A program made the translations under genes and the position numbers. The notes under the pieces are model-generated. The model did no database searches. It was not told the origin of the DNA and worked only from the letters and a program-made list of their open reading frames with translations. 40,838 bases of DNA, from assembly GCA_012031415.1 (NCBI GenBank), contig JAAUTN010000017.1, positions 1 to 40,838 on the forward strand. The letters are read 5' to 3'. Origin of the DNA: Leptolyngbyaceae cyanobacterium SM1_4_3 (GTDB lineage: Bacteria > Cyanobacteriota > Cyanobacteriia > Elainellales > Elainellaceae). Shown here in pieces: positions 8,009 to 15,351 of this stretch (within the stretch, counting starts at the first letter, position 1; each line of letters starts with the position of its first letter).

Positions 8009-8521
8009 TTACACGCCAAACTCACGTTTGAGTTGAGTGACCCACGCCTGAACGCGGCTATCTGTCAGGTCAGATTGATTGTCCTCGTCGATCGCCAGTC
8101 CAACAAATTTGCCGTCACGCATTGCTTTAGAGTCGCTGAAGTCATAGCCATCGGCAGACCAATAGCCAACGGTTGTGCCACCCAATGACGAAATCTTTTC
8201 CTCCAAAATGCCCATCGCATCTTGAAAATTATCGGCGTAGCCAACCTGATCGCCTGCGCCAAAGTAGGCGACTTTTTTGCTGTTAAAGGCGATCGCATCT
8301 AGCTCATCGGAGAAGCCCTCCCAATCACTTTGTAATTCACCAATATTCCAGGTAGGACAACCTATAATCAAACACTCATATCCCTCAAAGTCGCTGGGGT
8401 CGGCGGTAGAGATATCGTGCAAATCCACAACGCTATCACCGCCAAATTCTTTTTGAATTAACTCTGCAACCGTCTGAGTGTTGCCAGTTTGAGTGCCGTA
8501 AAACAAACCAATCTTTGCCAT
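8009..8521 (-). CDS. isiB: long-chain flavodoxin
   Basis: A 170-aa flavodoxin that replaces ferredoxin in photosynthetic electron transfer under iron limitation. The FMN phosphate loop TQTGNT is at residues 10-15. The FMN-stacking aromatics are visible as W58 (GCPTWNIGELQ) and Y95 (GDQVGYADNF). The roughly 20-residue insertion in the last beta-strand makes it the long-chain type. It is probably co-transcribed with the hydrolase downstream. isiA, its usual upstream partner, is absent, and no clear Fur box is seen in the 200 bases upstream. Confidence 0.95.
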   Translation of the reverse strand: MAKIGLFYGTQTGNTQTVAELIQKEFGGDSVVDLHDISTADPSDFEGYECLIIGCPTWNIGELQSDWEGFSDELDAIAFNSKKVAYFGAGDQVGYADNFQDAMGILEEKISSLGGTTVGYWSADGYDFSDSKAMRDGKFVGLAIDEDNQSDLTDSRVQAWVTQLKREFGV

Positions 8522-8725
8522 AGTTTCTCTCGATCTGATTCCGTTGAATGGTGCATTAATTCGTGTTCGCTACTCTCAGCGATGTATCGATCAAATCCAT
8601 CCTCTTTGCTCAAGCAGTTTTGCGATGTTCTGATTTAAGTGAGATGTAGAGCATTGTCTGCCCACTCGCCACACTTTACAGTCAGATTGTCACAAGTTTG
8701 CATAGCTGTTAATTAAAGAATAGCC

Positions 8726-8768
8726 TTCGTTGAGCTTATTGAGAAGAATAATCAATAAGCTCAACGAA
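8726..8768. repeat. perfect 17-bp inverted repeat, 9-base loop
   Basis: TTCGTTGAGCTTATTGA at 8726-8742 and its exact reverse complement at 8752-8768 enclose GAAGAATAA. No T-run follows on either strand, so a classical intrinsic terminator is unlikely. A dispersed repeat or a structured 5' leader or operator is possible. Confidence 0.85.
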
Positions 8769-8906
8769 AGACAGTTTAGAGTTATTCCTAATAAGCTGAG
8801 ATTAAGTATTGTGACGAATATGCGTATAGTGTTATGAATTGCTGGACGTAAGAAGGCTAATCTGAAAATTTAGGAATTTAGATAGGTATAGCTGTAGTCA
8901 GCTAGG

Positions 8907-8965
8907 TTAGGACATGGACATTTGGTGGCGCGGCGGAGCCGCGCCACCAAATGTCCATGTCCTAA
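8907..8965. repeat. perfect 28-bp palindrome with 3-base loop
   Basis: TTAGGACATGGACATTTGGT (with GGCGCGGC) at 8907-8934 is followed by GGA and then its exact reverse complement at 8938-8965. The GC-rich tip (GGCGCGGCGGAGCCGCGCC) stands out against the AT-rich surroundings. It is the strongest hairpin in the window and looks like a recently acquired palindromic element. Confidence 0.95.
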
Positions 8966-9283
8966 TCAATATGGCTACCGCTATAATTGAAACTATTGAC
9001 AAACAGAGGCACAAAAAGCTTGCAATACAGAAAGTTTGCTTATCTCGCACAACCTTCTTTCGCACACAATTTTGCATCACTATTCTGAAATACTCAGTCT
9101 CAAATAAACTAGCAGCCACAGCAATTATTAGCAAAATGTTTCAATAATACTGTCTCTGTTCATCGATTCTTATCGCTACACCAAATTTTGGGCAAGGGGG
9201 AGTGCTGTCTAAAATGCTCAGCCTTCAAAAGAATTGGGATAAGCTATTTCTGAAAGGATTTATGATTTATCACAGGCGATCGC

Positions 9284-10489
9284 ATGACCCTTACTCCTCT
9301 CAGTTGGACAGAACTCGAAGCCCTCACAGATTTTCAGCTTGATCCGATTAGTGGCCCCACCAATGCTCAGGCAAGGCTGCGTCTATTTGGTCAAAGTGAG
9401 TCAGATGTGCGGGTGACTTTATACCGCGACAATCATGCCTGGTGCCCCTACTGCCAGAAGGTTTGGCTGTGGCTTGAGGAAAAACAAATTCCGTATCGAA
9501 TTGAGAAAGTGACGATGTTTTGTTATGGGGAAAAGGAAAGCTGGTACAAACGCAAAGTGCCTTCTGGGATGCTACCCGCGCTTGAGTTAGATGGACAAAT
9601 CATTACTGAAAGCGATGATATTCTAATCGCCTTAGAACGAGTTTTCGGCTCGTTGGGGCAAGGCATGAAAGATCCCAGAGTGCTTCCTCTGCGGCAACTG
9701 GAGCGATCGCTATTTCGAGTCTGGTGTAGCTGGCTTTGCTATCCTGCTACGTCACCTCAGCAAGAGCAGCGTAGCCGTCAGCAATTTATCCAGGTGATGG
9801 AAAAGGTTGAAGATGCTCTCAGCAGTACTCCCGGTTCTTATTTTCTAGAAGAATTTGGTACTGCCGATGTAATCTTCACGCCCTATGTGGAGCGCATGAA
9901 CGCCAGTTTGTACTATTACAAAGGCTACTCCATGCGCGAAGAAAATCCTCACTTTGCAGGCTGGTTTACCGCGATGGAAAGTCGCCCAACCTATCGCGGC
10001 ACCCAGAGCGACTTTCACACTCACGTGCATGACCTGCCGCCGCAAATGGGTGGCTGCTGGGAAAACAGAGAAGCCCAAACACGCACTCAGCAGCAGCGAG
10101 TAGATCAGGGTCCCTGGTTTGGTTTACCTGATGTGACCTATCCAGAGCCTCAAAACTCTCGTCAAGAGGCTTTGCATCGTGTCGTCAAACATCGGGCGAA
10201 CATCATTCGGGTGAACCCTGCCGATGATGAGTTGTTTGATCAAGCGCTGCGCTGTGCCCTCACCCAGATGATGACTGATGAAGTTTGCATTCCACCAGCC
10301 GGATCAGACTTTGCCCTGCGATATTTGCGCGATCGCATCAACGTTCCCCGCGATATGTCCATCTATGCGGCCAAACGACTCAGAGAAGCACTGGAAAAAA
10401 CGGCTGCTCTAGTCGGTGACAAACAAGGACCTCCCATTCCAGTCAGACATCGGCGCGACCAAGATCCTACTCACTTTGCCACAAGGTAA
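9284..10489 (+). CDS. glutathione S-transferase-like protein, long form
   Basis: A 401-aa protein, well beyond the usual 200-230 aa for a GST. Residues about 44-125 form a thioredoxin-like N-domain with C54-P-Y-C57 ([15 protein letters not shown]) and the cis-Pro region [20 protein letters not shown]. Residues about 130-250 match the all-helical GST C-domain. A roughly 130-residue extension follows, including the [11 protein letters not shown]-like helices and a basic end. The CPYC pair is glutaredoxin-like, so dithiol chemistry or glutathione-dependent reduction is plausible. It starts directly after a HIP1 site (GCGATCGCATG). It converges with the modA remnant, 19 bases apart. Confidence 0.85.
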   Translation: MTLTPLSWTELEALTDFQLDPISGPTNAQARLRLFGQSESDVRVTLYRDNHAWCPYCQKVWLWLEEKQIPYRIEKVTMFCYGEKESWYKRKVPSGMLPALELDGQIITESDDILIALERVFGSLGQGMKDPRVLPLRQLERSLFRVWCSWLCYPATSPQQEQRSRQQFIQVMEKVEDALSSTPGSYFLEEFGTADVIFTPYVERMNASLYYYKGYSMREENPHFAGWFTAMESRPTYRGTQSDFHTHVHDLPPQMGGCWENREAQTRTQQQRVDQGPWFGLPDVTYPEPQNSRQEALHRVVKHRANIIRVNPADDELFDQALRCALTQMMTDEVCIPPAGSDFALRYLRDRINVPRDMSIYAAKRLREALEKTAALVGDKQGPPIPVRHRRDQDPTHFATR

Positions 10490-10508
10490 ACCTGAACATT
10501 AATTGCCG

Positions 10509-11325
10509 TCATAGTGCAGGCTGACCAAAACCAAACTGTTCAAACACTTCTTGAGCAGAATCACCAGCCAAAAACTGAGTGTAGGTTCTTGCAGCGTCAA
10601 CGTTAGAGCTACTTTTAATCACCGTAATAGGATAAACAATCGGCTTGTGTAAGGAGCGGTCGGCGATCGCCACCACTTCAACACGGTCAGAGAGTTTTGC
10701 ATCGGTTTCGTAAACCACACCTGCATCAGCATTGCCGCTTTCAACCGCCGCCAAAACTCCTCGTACATTGTTTGCAAACACAAACTTAGGCTGCAAAGAT
10801 TCAGCCAAGTCTAGATTTGTGAATACCTCCTCAGCATATTGTCCTGCTGGAACACTGCGCGGCTCTCCGACAGAAATTTTACTCACATCCACCTCTGCCA
10901 ACTGACGAAAATCGGTGATATTTAATGTAGAATTCTGCGGCACGATCAGCGCCAGTTGATTGGTGAGTAAATCTTGGCGAGTGTCTGTCAAAATCAGATC
11001 TTTCTCCTGCAACGCATCCATTTGTTTCGTCGCCGCAGAGATGAAAACATCGACGGGCGCATTCTGCTCAATTTGCTGTTGTAGCGAACCTGAGGAACCA
11101 AAGTTATAACTCACTGTATTGCAGGATGGGACTGCTCAATAGGGGGCGAGTCGCCTCTAGCGCATCCTGCAAACTGGCTGCTGCCGATACCGTCAGGCTA
11201 ACAGATTCTAAACGTTGACCATCACTTTGATTAGAAGAAACAGACGGAGTGAAGCTACATCCCATGATGAACGTGAGCGTGATGAAAAATAGCCCAATTA
11301 AAGTAAACTGTCTTTGAAATTTCAT
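10509..11325 (-). pseudogene. modA: molybdate ABC transporter binding lipoprotein, two frameshifts
   Basis: The 5' piece (11104-11325) has a lipoprotein signal ending in FIMGC and the ModA start LTVSAAASLQDALEATRPL. The 3' piece (10509-11114) carries SYNFGSSGSLQQQIEQNAPV, VFISAATKQMDAL, and the ModA tail to GFGQPAL. Together they cover a full-length ModA of about 270 aa. Between them the reading moves through a third frame coding EQSHPAI. This implies two single-base losses, near 11138 and near 11116. A GTG at 11114 overlaps the upstream stop, so a two-part product by reinitiation is conceivable. No modB or modC is nearby. Confidence 0.85.
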
Positions 11326-11395
11326 ACCTGGTCAAACCCCTAAAATCAATGACCATCATAGGTTATACCAACTCTCTTCTATGAAGTTGCGCTAA

Positions 11396-11417
11396 ACAAG
11401 GGGCTTAAGCCCCTTGT
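11396..11417. repeat. 22-bp perfect palindrome
   Basis: ACAAGGGGCTTAAGCCCCTTGT is a self-complementary 22-mer. It sits between the modA remnant and the ArsR promoter. The AGGGGCTTAAGCCCCT core is typical of dispersed cyanobacterial palindromes. Confidence 0.85.
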
Positions 11418-11520
11418 TCTAGCAGGGTTCATTCTGTGCAAGCTCAAATAGATTGGTATTAGCTTCATAAAAACGGTACTTCATAAAAACGGCATTAGAT
11501 GAAGCGAATGTGTAAACCAG

Positions 11521-11574
11521 TTGACAATTAAGCGAATGCTTATCTATACTGCAATTAGTTAAGCATTCGCTTAA
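11521..11574 (+). promoter_or_regulatory. sigma70-type promoter with two inverted ArsR operators
   Basis: TTGACA (11521-11526) and TATACT (11545-11550) are 18 bases apart, close to consensus. Inside the spacer lies TAAGCGAATGCTTA (11529-11542). Its exact reverse complement TAAGCATTCGCTTA lies downstream at 11560-11573, just before the start codon at 11583. A weaker third half-copy (GAAGCGAATGTG) lies just after 11500. This fits autorepression by the ArsR-family protein encoded next. Confidence 0.8.
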
Positions 11575-11582
11575 ATTATTTG

Positions 11583-11906
11583 ATGAGTAGACCCGTTGCC
11601 AGTGCCGATATATTTCAGGCGATCGCTGACCCCACCCGTCGGGCTATTCTCGATCAGTTGCGATCGGGAGAGCAACCCGTCAAGCAGCTTGCTGAACCCT
11701 TTGAGATGTCACTACCTGCCATCTCACAGCATCTCCAAATCCTGTGTAATGCAGGGCTAGTGAGTCAGCAAAAATCAGGGCGGCAGCGGCTCTATCGGCT
11801 CAACCCAGTCCCCCTACAGCAGGTGTCAGAGTGGGTTGCCCGATATGAACCGTTCTGGCAACAAAAACTGGATGCTCTTGGTGACTATCTGGAGGAAAAC
11901 CCATGA
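11583..11906 (+). CDS. ArsR/SmtB-family transcriptional repressor
   Basis: A 107-aa winged-HTH protein: DIFQAIADPTRRAILDQLRS, then the recognition region MSLPAISQHLQILCNAGLV followed by RQRLYRL. No metal-binding Cys cluster is present, so it belongs to the non-metal SdpR-like group commonly paired with SRPBCC proteins. ATG at 11583 was chosen over the TTG one codon earlier. Its stop overlaps the start of the next gene by 4 bases (ATGA). The inverted operators in its own promoter suggest autoregulation of the pair. Confidence 0.92.
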   Translation: MSRPVASADIFQAIADPTRRAILDQLRSGEQPVKQLAEPFEMSLPAISQHLQILCNAGLVSQQKSGRQRLYRLNPVPLQQVSEWVARYEPFWQQKLDALGDYLEENP

Positions 11907-12523
11907 GTCAACCTGTTCACCTGGAGGTGTTTTATCCGCATCCACCAGAACGAGTATGGCAAGTGTTGACCGATCGCCGTGCCCTCACAGACTGGATGAT
12001 GGAGAATGACTTTGAACCAAAGCTGGGACACAAGTTTCGGTTTTACAGCCATTCCCTATCAGGCATTGCAACAATTATTCAGTGTGAAGTGGTGGAACTG
12101 AGGGAACCCACTCGCTTGGCTTACACTTGGCGGGAGTCTCCCACTGCTGAACCGTCCCTAGTCGTCTGGACACTCACGACTGTTGAGGGTGGAACGCAAC
12201 TGCGTCTGAAACATCATCAATACAGTTACACTACTGCTGTAGCCAGCCAAAATCGTCCTGGCACGGCTTATCAGTCTGAGCTATTTTGCTCTGAAATCCC
12301 CCTTACCTCAAGGGCAGCAATTCCCCCCTTCCATAACTTACCTGACGAAACTCCATCCAACTCATCAACCCCCTCACTGACTGACCTGTCAGGAGCAGCG
12401 ATCGCCTCCAGGTTCTTCTACTTTGGCATGGTTGAGTGGACTTACTTCCTCAATCAAAGATTGCCAGATGTATTAAATCGACCGATGGAATCAGGTATCC
12501 GGGCTAGGAATTGCTGTGTTTAA
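11903..12523 (+). CDS. SRPBCC (AHSA1-like) domain protein
   Basis: A 206-aa protein. The START-like hydrophobic-pocket domain begins VHLEVFYPHPPERVWQVLTD and continues through LAYTWRESPTAEPSLVVWTL and GGTQLRLKHH. A polar Ser/Thr/Pro-rich insert at about 115-170 separates it from the final helix FFYFGMVEWTYFLNQRLPDVL. Translationally coupled to the ArsR gene (4-base overlap), it is the usual effector in ArsR-SRPBCC pairs. The ligand is unknown. The insert and the odd C-terminus (MESGIRARNCCV) could reflect drift. Confidence 0.85.
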   Translation: MSQPVHLEVFYPHPPERVWQVLTDRRALTDWMMENDFEPKLGHKFRFYSHSLSGIATIIQCEVVELREPTRLAYTWRESPTAEPSLVVWTLTTVEGGTQLRLKHHQYSYTTAVASQNRPGTAYQSELFCSEIPLTSRAAIPPFHNLPDETPSNSSTPSLTDLSGAAIASRFFYFGMVEWTYFLNQRLPDVLNRPMESGIRARNCCV

Positions 12524-12565
12524 CAGCGAAAACTCACTTCTTAACTCACACAGGAAAAGCCACTA

Positions 12566-12946
12566 ATGGGAAATAGCGCCATTGAACACCTGGAGGAAAA
12601 GCTGCAACACGCCATGCTCAACAGTGACGTTGCCGTGCTGGATGAACTGATTGCTGATGACCTGGTTTGGACGATGCACACAGGTCTTATAAGCAACAAA
12701 CAATACGATCTGCAAGCTCACCGTTCTGGAATTTTCCAATACACAAAACTGGAGATTAGCGATCGCCAAATTCATCCTTACAGCAGCGATTGCGTCGTCG
12801 TCACCCTCAAAGCAGAAATCGACGGAATCCTGAAGGGACAAGCCTTCTCAGAAACCTATCGCTTTACCCGCGTCTGGCTCCAGCGCCAAAATCGCTGGCA
12901 GATTATAGCAGGTCATGTCAGCCAAATCATTCCTCTGCAATCTTGA
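12566..12946 (+). CDS. NTF2-like (DUF4440/SnoaL-type) protein
   Basis: A 126-aa protein with a single cone-shaped NTF2-like domain: an N-terminal helix pair (IEHLEEKLQHAMLNSDVAVL), DELIADDLVWTMHTG, and beta-strands ending in YRFTRVWLQRQNRWQIIAGH. AGGAAAA at about 12552 precedes the ATG. It lies 42 bases after the SRPBCC gene, so co-transcription from the ArsR promoter is likely. Such domains act as small-molecule binding or catalytic pockets; the substrate is unknown. Confidence 0.85.
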   Translation: MGNSAIEHLEEKLQHAMLNSDVAVLDELIADDLVWTMHTGLISNKQYDLQAHRSGIFQYTKLEISDRQIHPYSSDCVVVTLKAEIDGILKGQAFSETYRFTRVWLQRQNRWQIIAGHVSQIIPLQS

Positions 12947-13003
12947 CCTATTGCCCATTCCATTACTCATCAATTCCATCACTTATCAGGAGCAACCCAC
13001 GCC

Positions 13004-13614
13004 ATGATTCCTACCGTTATTGAACAATCCGGCCGCGGAGACAGAGCTTTCGACATCTACTCTCGCTTGCTGCGAGATCGCATCATTTTTTGGCAGAACC
13101 CGTCGAGCCAGACACAGCAAACCGCATTGTGGCTCAAATGCTGTTTTTGGAAGGAGAAGACCCAGAAAAAGACATCTACCTGTACATTAATTCTCCAGGT
13201 GGCTCTGTGCTGGCTGGTTTGGGCATTTATGACACAATGCATCACATTCGCCCAGATGTTTGCACAATTTGCTACGGCATGGCAGCCAGTATGGGTTCCT
13301 TCCTGCTGGGTGCGGGTGCAAAAGGCAAGCGCAGCAGTCTGCCCAGTTCGCGGATTATGATTCACCAGCCTTCTGGTGGCGCACAGGGGCAAGCAGTGGA
13401 TGTCGAAATCCAGGCAAGGGAAATCCTCTATCTAAAACGCCAAATTAACCAGCGCATGGCGAACTACACAGGAAAATCCCTAGAGCAAATTGAGCAGGAC
13501 ACTGAGCGAGATTTCTATATGTCGGCTGAGGAAGCAGCGGCATATGGCTTGATTGATCAGGTCATCGAACGCTCCTCTCTCCCCGTTCACCCTGAACTGG
13601 CAGCAGCCAGATAG
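13004..13614 (+). pseudogene. clpP: ATP-dependent Clp protease proteolytic subunit, one-base frameshift
   Basis: The N-terminus [20 protein letters not shown] and [10 protein letters not shown] is read in one frame and the rest, [20 protein letters not shown] to the end, in the next. A T-run at 13086-13091 has six T where seven would restore [10 protein letters not shown]. All catalytic parts are intact: Ser in [11 protein letters not shown], His in MIHQPSGG, Asp in the [12 protein letters not shown] region. The corrected protein is about 203 aa, normal for ClpP. AGGAG at about 12989 supports the start. It forms barrel proteases with Clp ATPases. Either a sequence error or a real or slippage-suppressed frameshift. 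Confidence 0.85.
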
Positions 13615-13626
13615 TGAGAAGATTGC

Positions 13627-13683
13627 GTAGGGTGCGTGCGGCAACGATTTCGGTGCGTTACGCGATCGCCAACAGCACCCTAC
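13627..13683. repeat. inverted GTAGGGTGC/GCACCCTAC repeat
   Basis: GTAGGGTGC at 13627-13635 and GCACCCTAC at 13675-13683 bracket GGTGCGTTACGCG. This is the common cyanobacterial dispersed repeat GTAGGGTGCGT...ACGCACCCTAC; a related copy lies at 28995-29081. It sits between clpP and the convergent cyanophycinase gene. Confidence 0.6.
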
Positions 13684-13732
13684 AGCGATGGTATCTCTTT
13701 TATTGCCAGTCTAATAACTACCGGACTTAACA

Positions 13733-15100
13733 TTAGCGCTTTCGCTTACGTCGATATCCCACGCTCAAAGCACCAACACTAAATAGCCCCAAAAGTGTTC
13801 CAGGTTCAGGAACAGGGGCGATCGCAATCTCTAGGTCCGCAAAGGAGTAGCGCACATTTCCCAGGCTATCAACACCAGAAAATCCGGCTGCTTCAGCAGA
13901 TTTAGTGAGGATTACACCATAAGTTGGCTCCGACTCAAAGCTCTCACCCGAAGCTTGAGTTTCGGTGCTGTTAAAGAGGGCGATCGCCGTCTCTGTGAAA
14001 GCGCGTGGATTAGTCCAAGTACCCAGATCATCATCAAAATAGCTAAAGATATTTTTCTCTACAGGAACTCTTCCGGATTGCTCACTTCCAGTTAAAGATG
14101 TTTTGTTCCCAAAAGTGGCTTCGTCCGTTAATGGATTGAACTGATCGCCTTCGGTCAAATAGGTTTCCTTGACTCCAGCAATCGTCCAGTAGCCATCCTT
14201 CTCACCTACAGTAGACTCAGATACGTCAAAGATGGATAATCCTCCTTGCCCCAAGATTGAGAAGTTAACCGTCTCAGTTCCCGTATCAGTAACAACCAAA
14301 GCTGTGTTTTCGTCTACACCATAAGCTTTGTCAACATCCAGATCTGAGGCAAGGCGAATAATGCGTCCCTGCCGCCCGCGTTCGCTAAAGTGACTATCTA
14401 ATAAGCCATACTCAAAGAAGCCTAGCCCTCCCAGCGGATTATAGTACAGCGTGTTGTTAAAGGGTGGACTACCCACAAAGCTAACTGATCCATCTCGCAG
14501 AGCCTCATAGCTTTCTCCATTTGTCACCATTGGTGCGCTGGGCTGCACAGCAGTTCCGGCACTGGTGCCTGCAATTACTGCACCCTCGTCAAACTGTTGT
14601 CGCAGCGATTCGATTAAAGCAGTATCAGTGCGAGTTTGAGTAGCCGCGTCTTCGTTAAAGAAGCAATCGGTGATGAAAGACTGATCTCCACCTGTAAAGA
14701 TGAAGGCGTTGCGATCGCTAATTTGACTCGCGACCGAGGAGTTAGGATCATTCTTGTAGCTATTACAGTCATCCCGTGTAATTGGAATGTACTCTACATC
14801 AACCGAGTCACCATACAAAGCCACAAAGTCTTCCAGGTAAAAACTTGCTGAGCGAGGTGGATTGTTGCTAGCAGTAGAAATAATGCCAATTTTGGCGCGA
14901 GCAGTTCCTCCCGCCAGATCAACGATCTCTTCGTAGATCGAAATGCCATAGGTTTCCTCATCGCCCCCACTTCCAGGAAAAGCCCAGTTTCCACCTACCA
15001 GCACTAGAGAACCTGCCAGCGTGGGAGACTGGATTCCGAATGTAGCAAGGATAAAGGCGATCGCAACCCTTGATGACATAGACCGAGTTACTTTTGTCAT
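13733..15100 (-). CDS. exported cyanophycinase-like peptidase with PEP-CTERM
   Basis: A 455-aa protein, much longer than cytoplasmic CphB (about 270). Residues 1-30 form a Sec signal peptide. The S51 peptidase domain spans about 31-330: GGNWAFPGSGG, TGGDQ (136-140), nucleophile motif GTSAG with Ser180, and the cyanophycinase signature HFSERGRQGR (237-246). The C-terminus has VPEPG, a hydrophobic helix and RRKRKR (429-455), a PEP-CTERM sorting signal for exosortase/archaeosortase. Family knowledge says it cleaves cyanophycin (Asp-Arg polymer) to beta-Asp-Arg. The sorting signals imply action outside the cytoplasm. No cphA is nearby. Confidence 0.88.
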   Translation of the reverse strand: MTKVTRSMSSRVAIAFILATFGIQSPTLAGSLVLVGGNWAFPGSGGDEETYGISIYEEIVDLAGGTARAKIGIISTASNNPPRSASFYLEDFVALYGDSVDVEYIPITRDDCNSYKNDPNSSVASQISDRNAFIFTGGDQSFITDCFFNEDAATQTRTDTALIESLRQQFDEGAVIAGTSAGTAVQPSAPMVTNGESYEALRDGSVSFVGSPPFNNTLYYNPLGGLGFFEYGLLDSHFSERGRQGRIIRLASDLDVDKAYGVDENTALVVTDTGTETVNFSILGQGGLSIFDVSESTVGEKDGYWTIAGVKETYLTEGDQFNPLTDEATFGNKTSLTGSEQSGRVPVEKNIFSYFDDDLGTWTNPRAFTETAIALFNSTETQASGESFESEPTYGVILTKSAEAAGFSGVDSLGNVRYSFADLEIAIAPVPEPGTLLGLFSVGALSVGYRRKRKR

Positions 15101-15351
15101 AGGTTAAGTGCAGCTAAAAGACAATTGCTTCGAGACGATTCGAGATAAATGGATGCGTCTGAACAGTGCGAATCACTCCAACGTTTCAAAAACTTCTATA
15201 GGATTAAACACCCAAATTTACCACTTTTCTCTAACCCTTATTAGGAAAATACTCTAAAGAATTGCCCATTCCCAATCTCTTCTTTGATTCTAATTTGAAC
15301 CAAAACTCAAGCCCACTTAAACTCGCTCCGACAGGGGGTTAGTCAACTTCT

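Larger units (their letters stand above)
8522..9283. other. 762-bp gap with two strong palindromes, no gene
   Basis: This AT-rich spacer lies between the divergent flavodoxin and GST-like genes. I see no credible coding region. Reading frames across 8907-9147 simply run through the palindrome described separately. Two large hairpins (8726-8768 and 8907-8965) stand out. The 200 bases next to flavodoxin should hold its promoter, but no near-consensus box was recognised. Confidence 0.6.

Noticed and set aside
8907-9147. Open frames on both strands through the palindrome (about 75 codons each)
   Set aside because: Their N- or C-terminal parts are made by the palindrome itself, the rest is not protein-like, and no ribosome binding site is present.
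11104-11114. Programmed ribosomal frameshifting in modA
   Set aside because: Two shifts within 25 bases without a slippery heptamer or downstream structure make programming unlikely; mutation or error is simpler.
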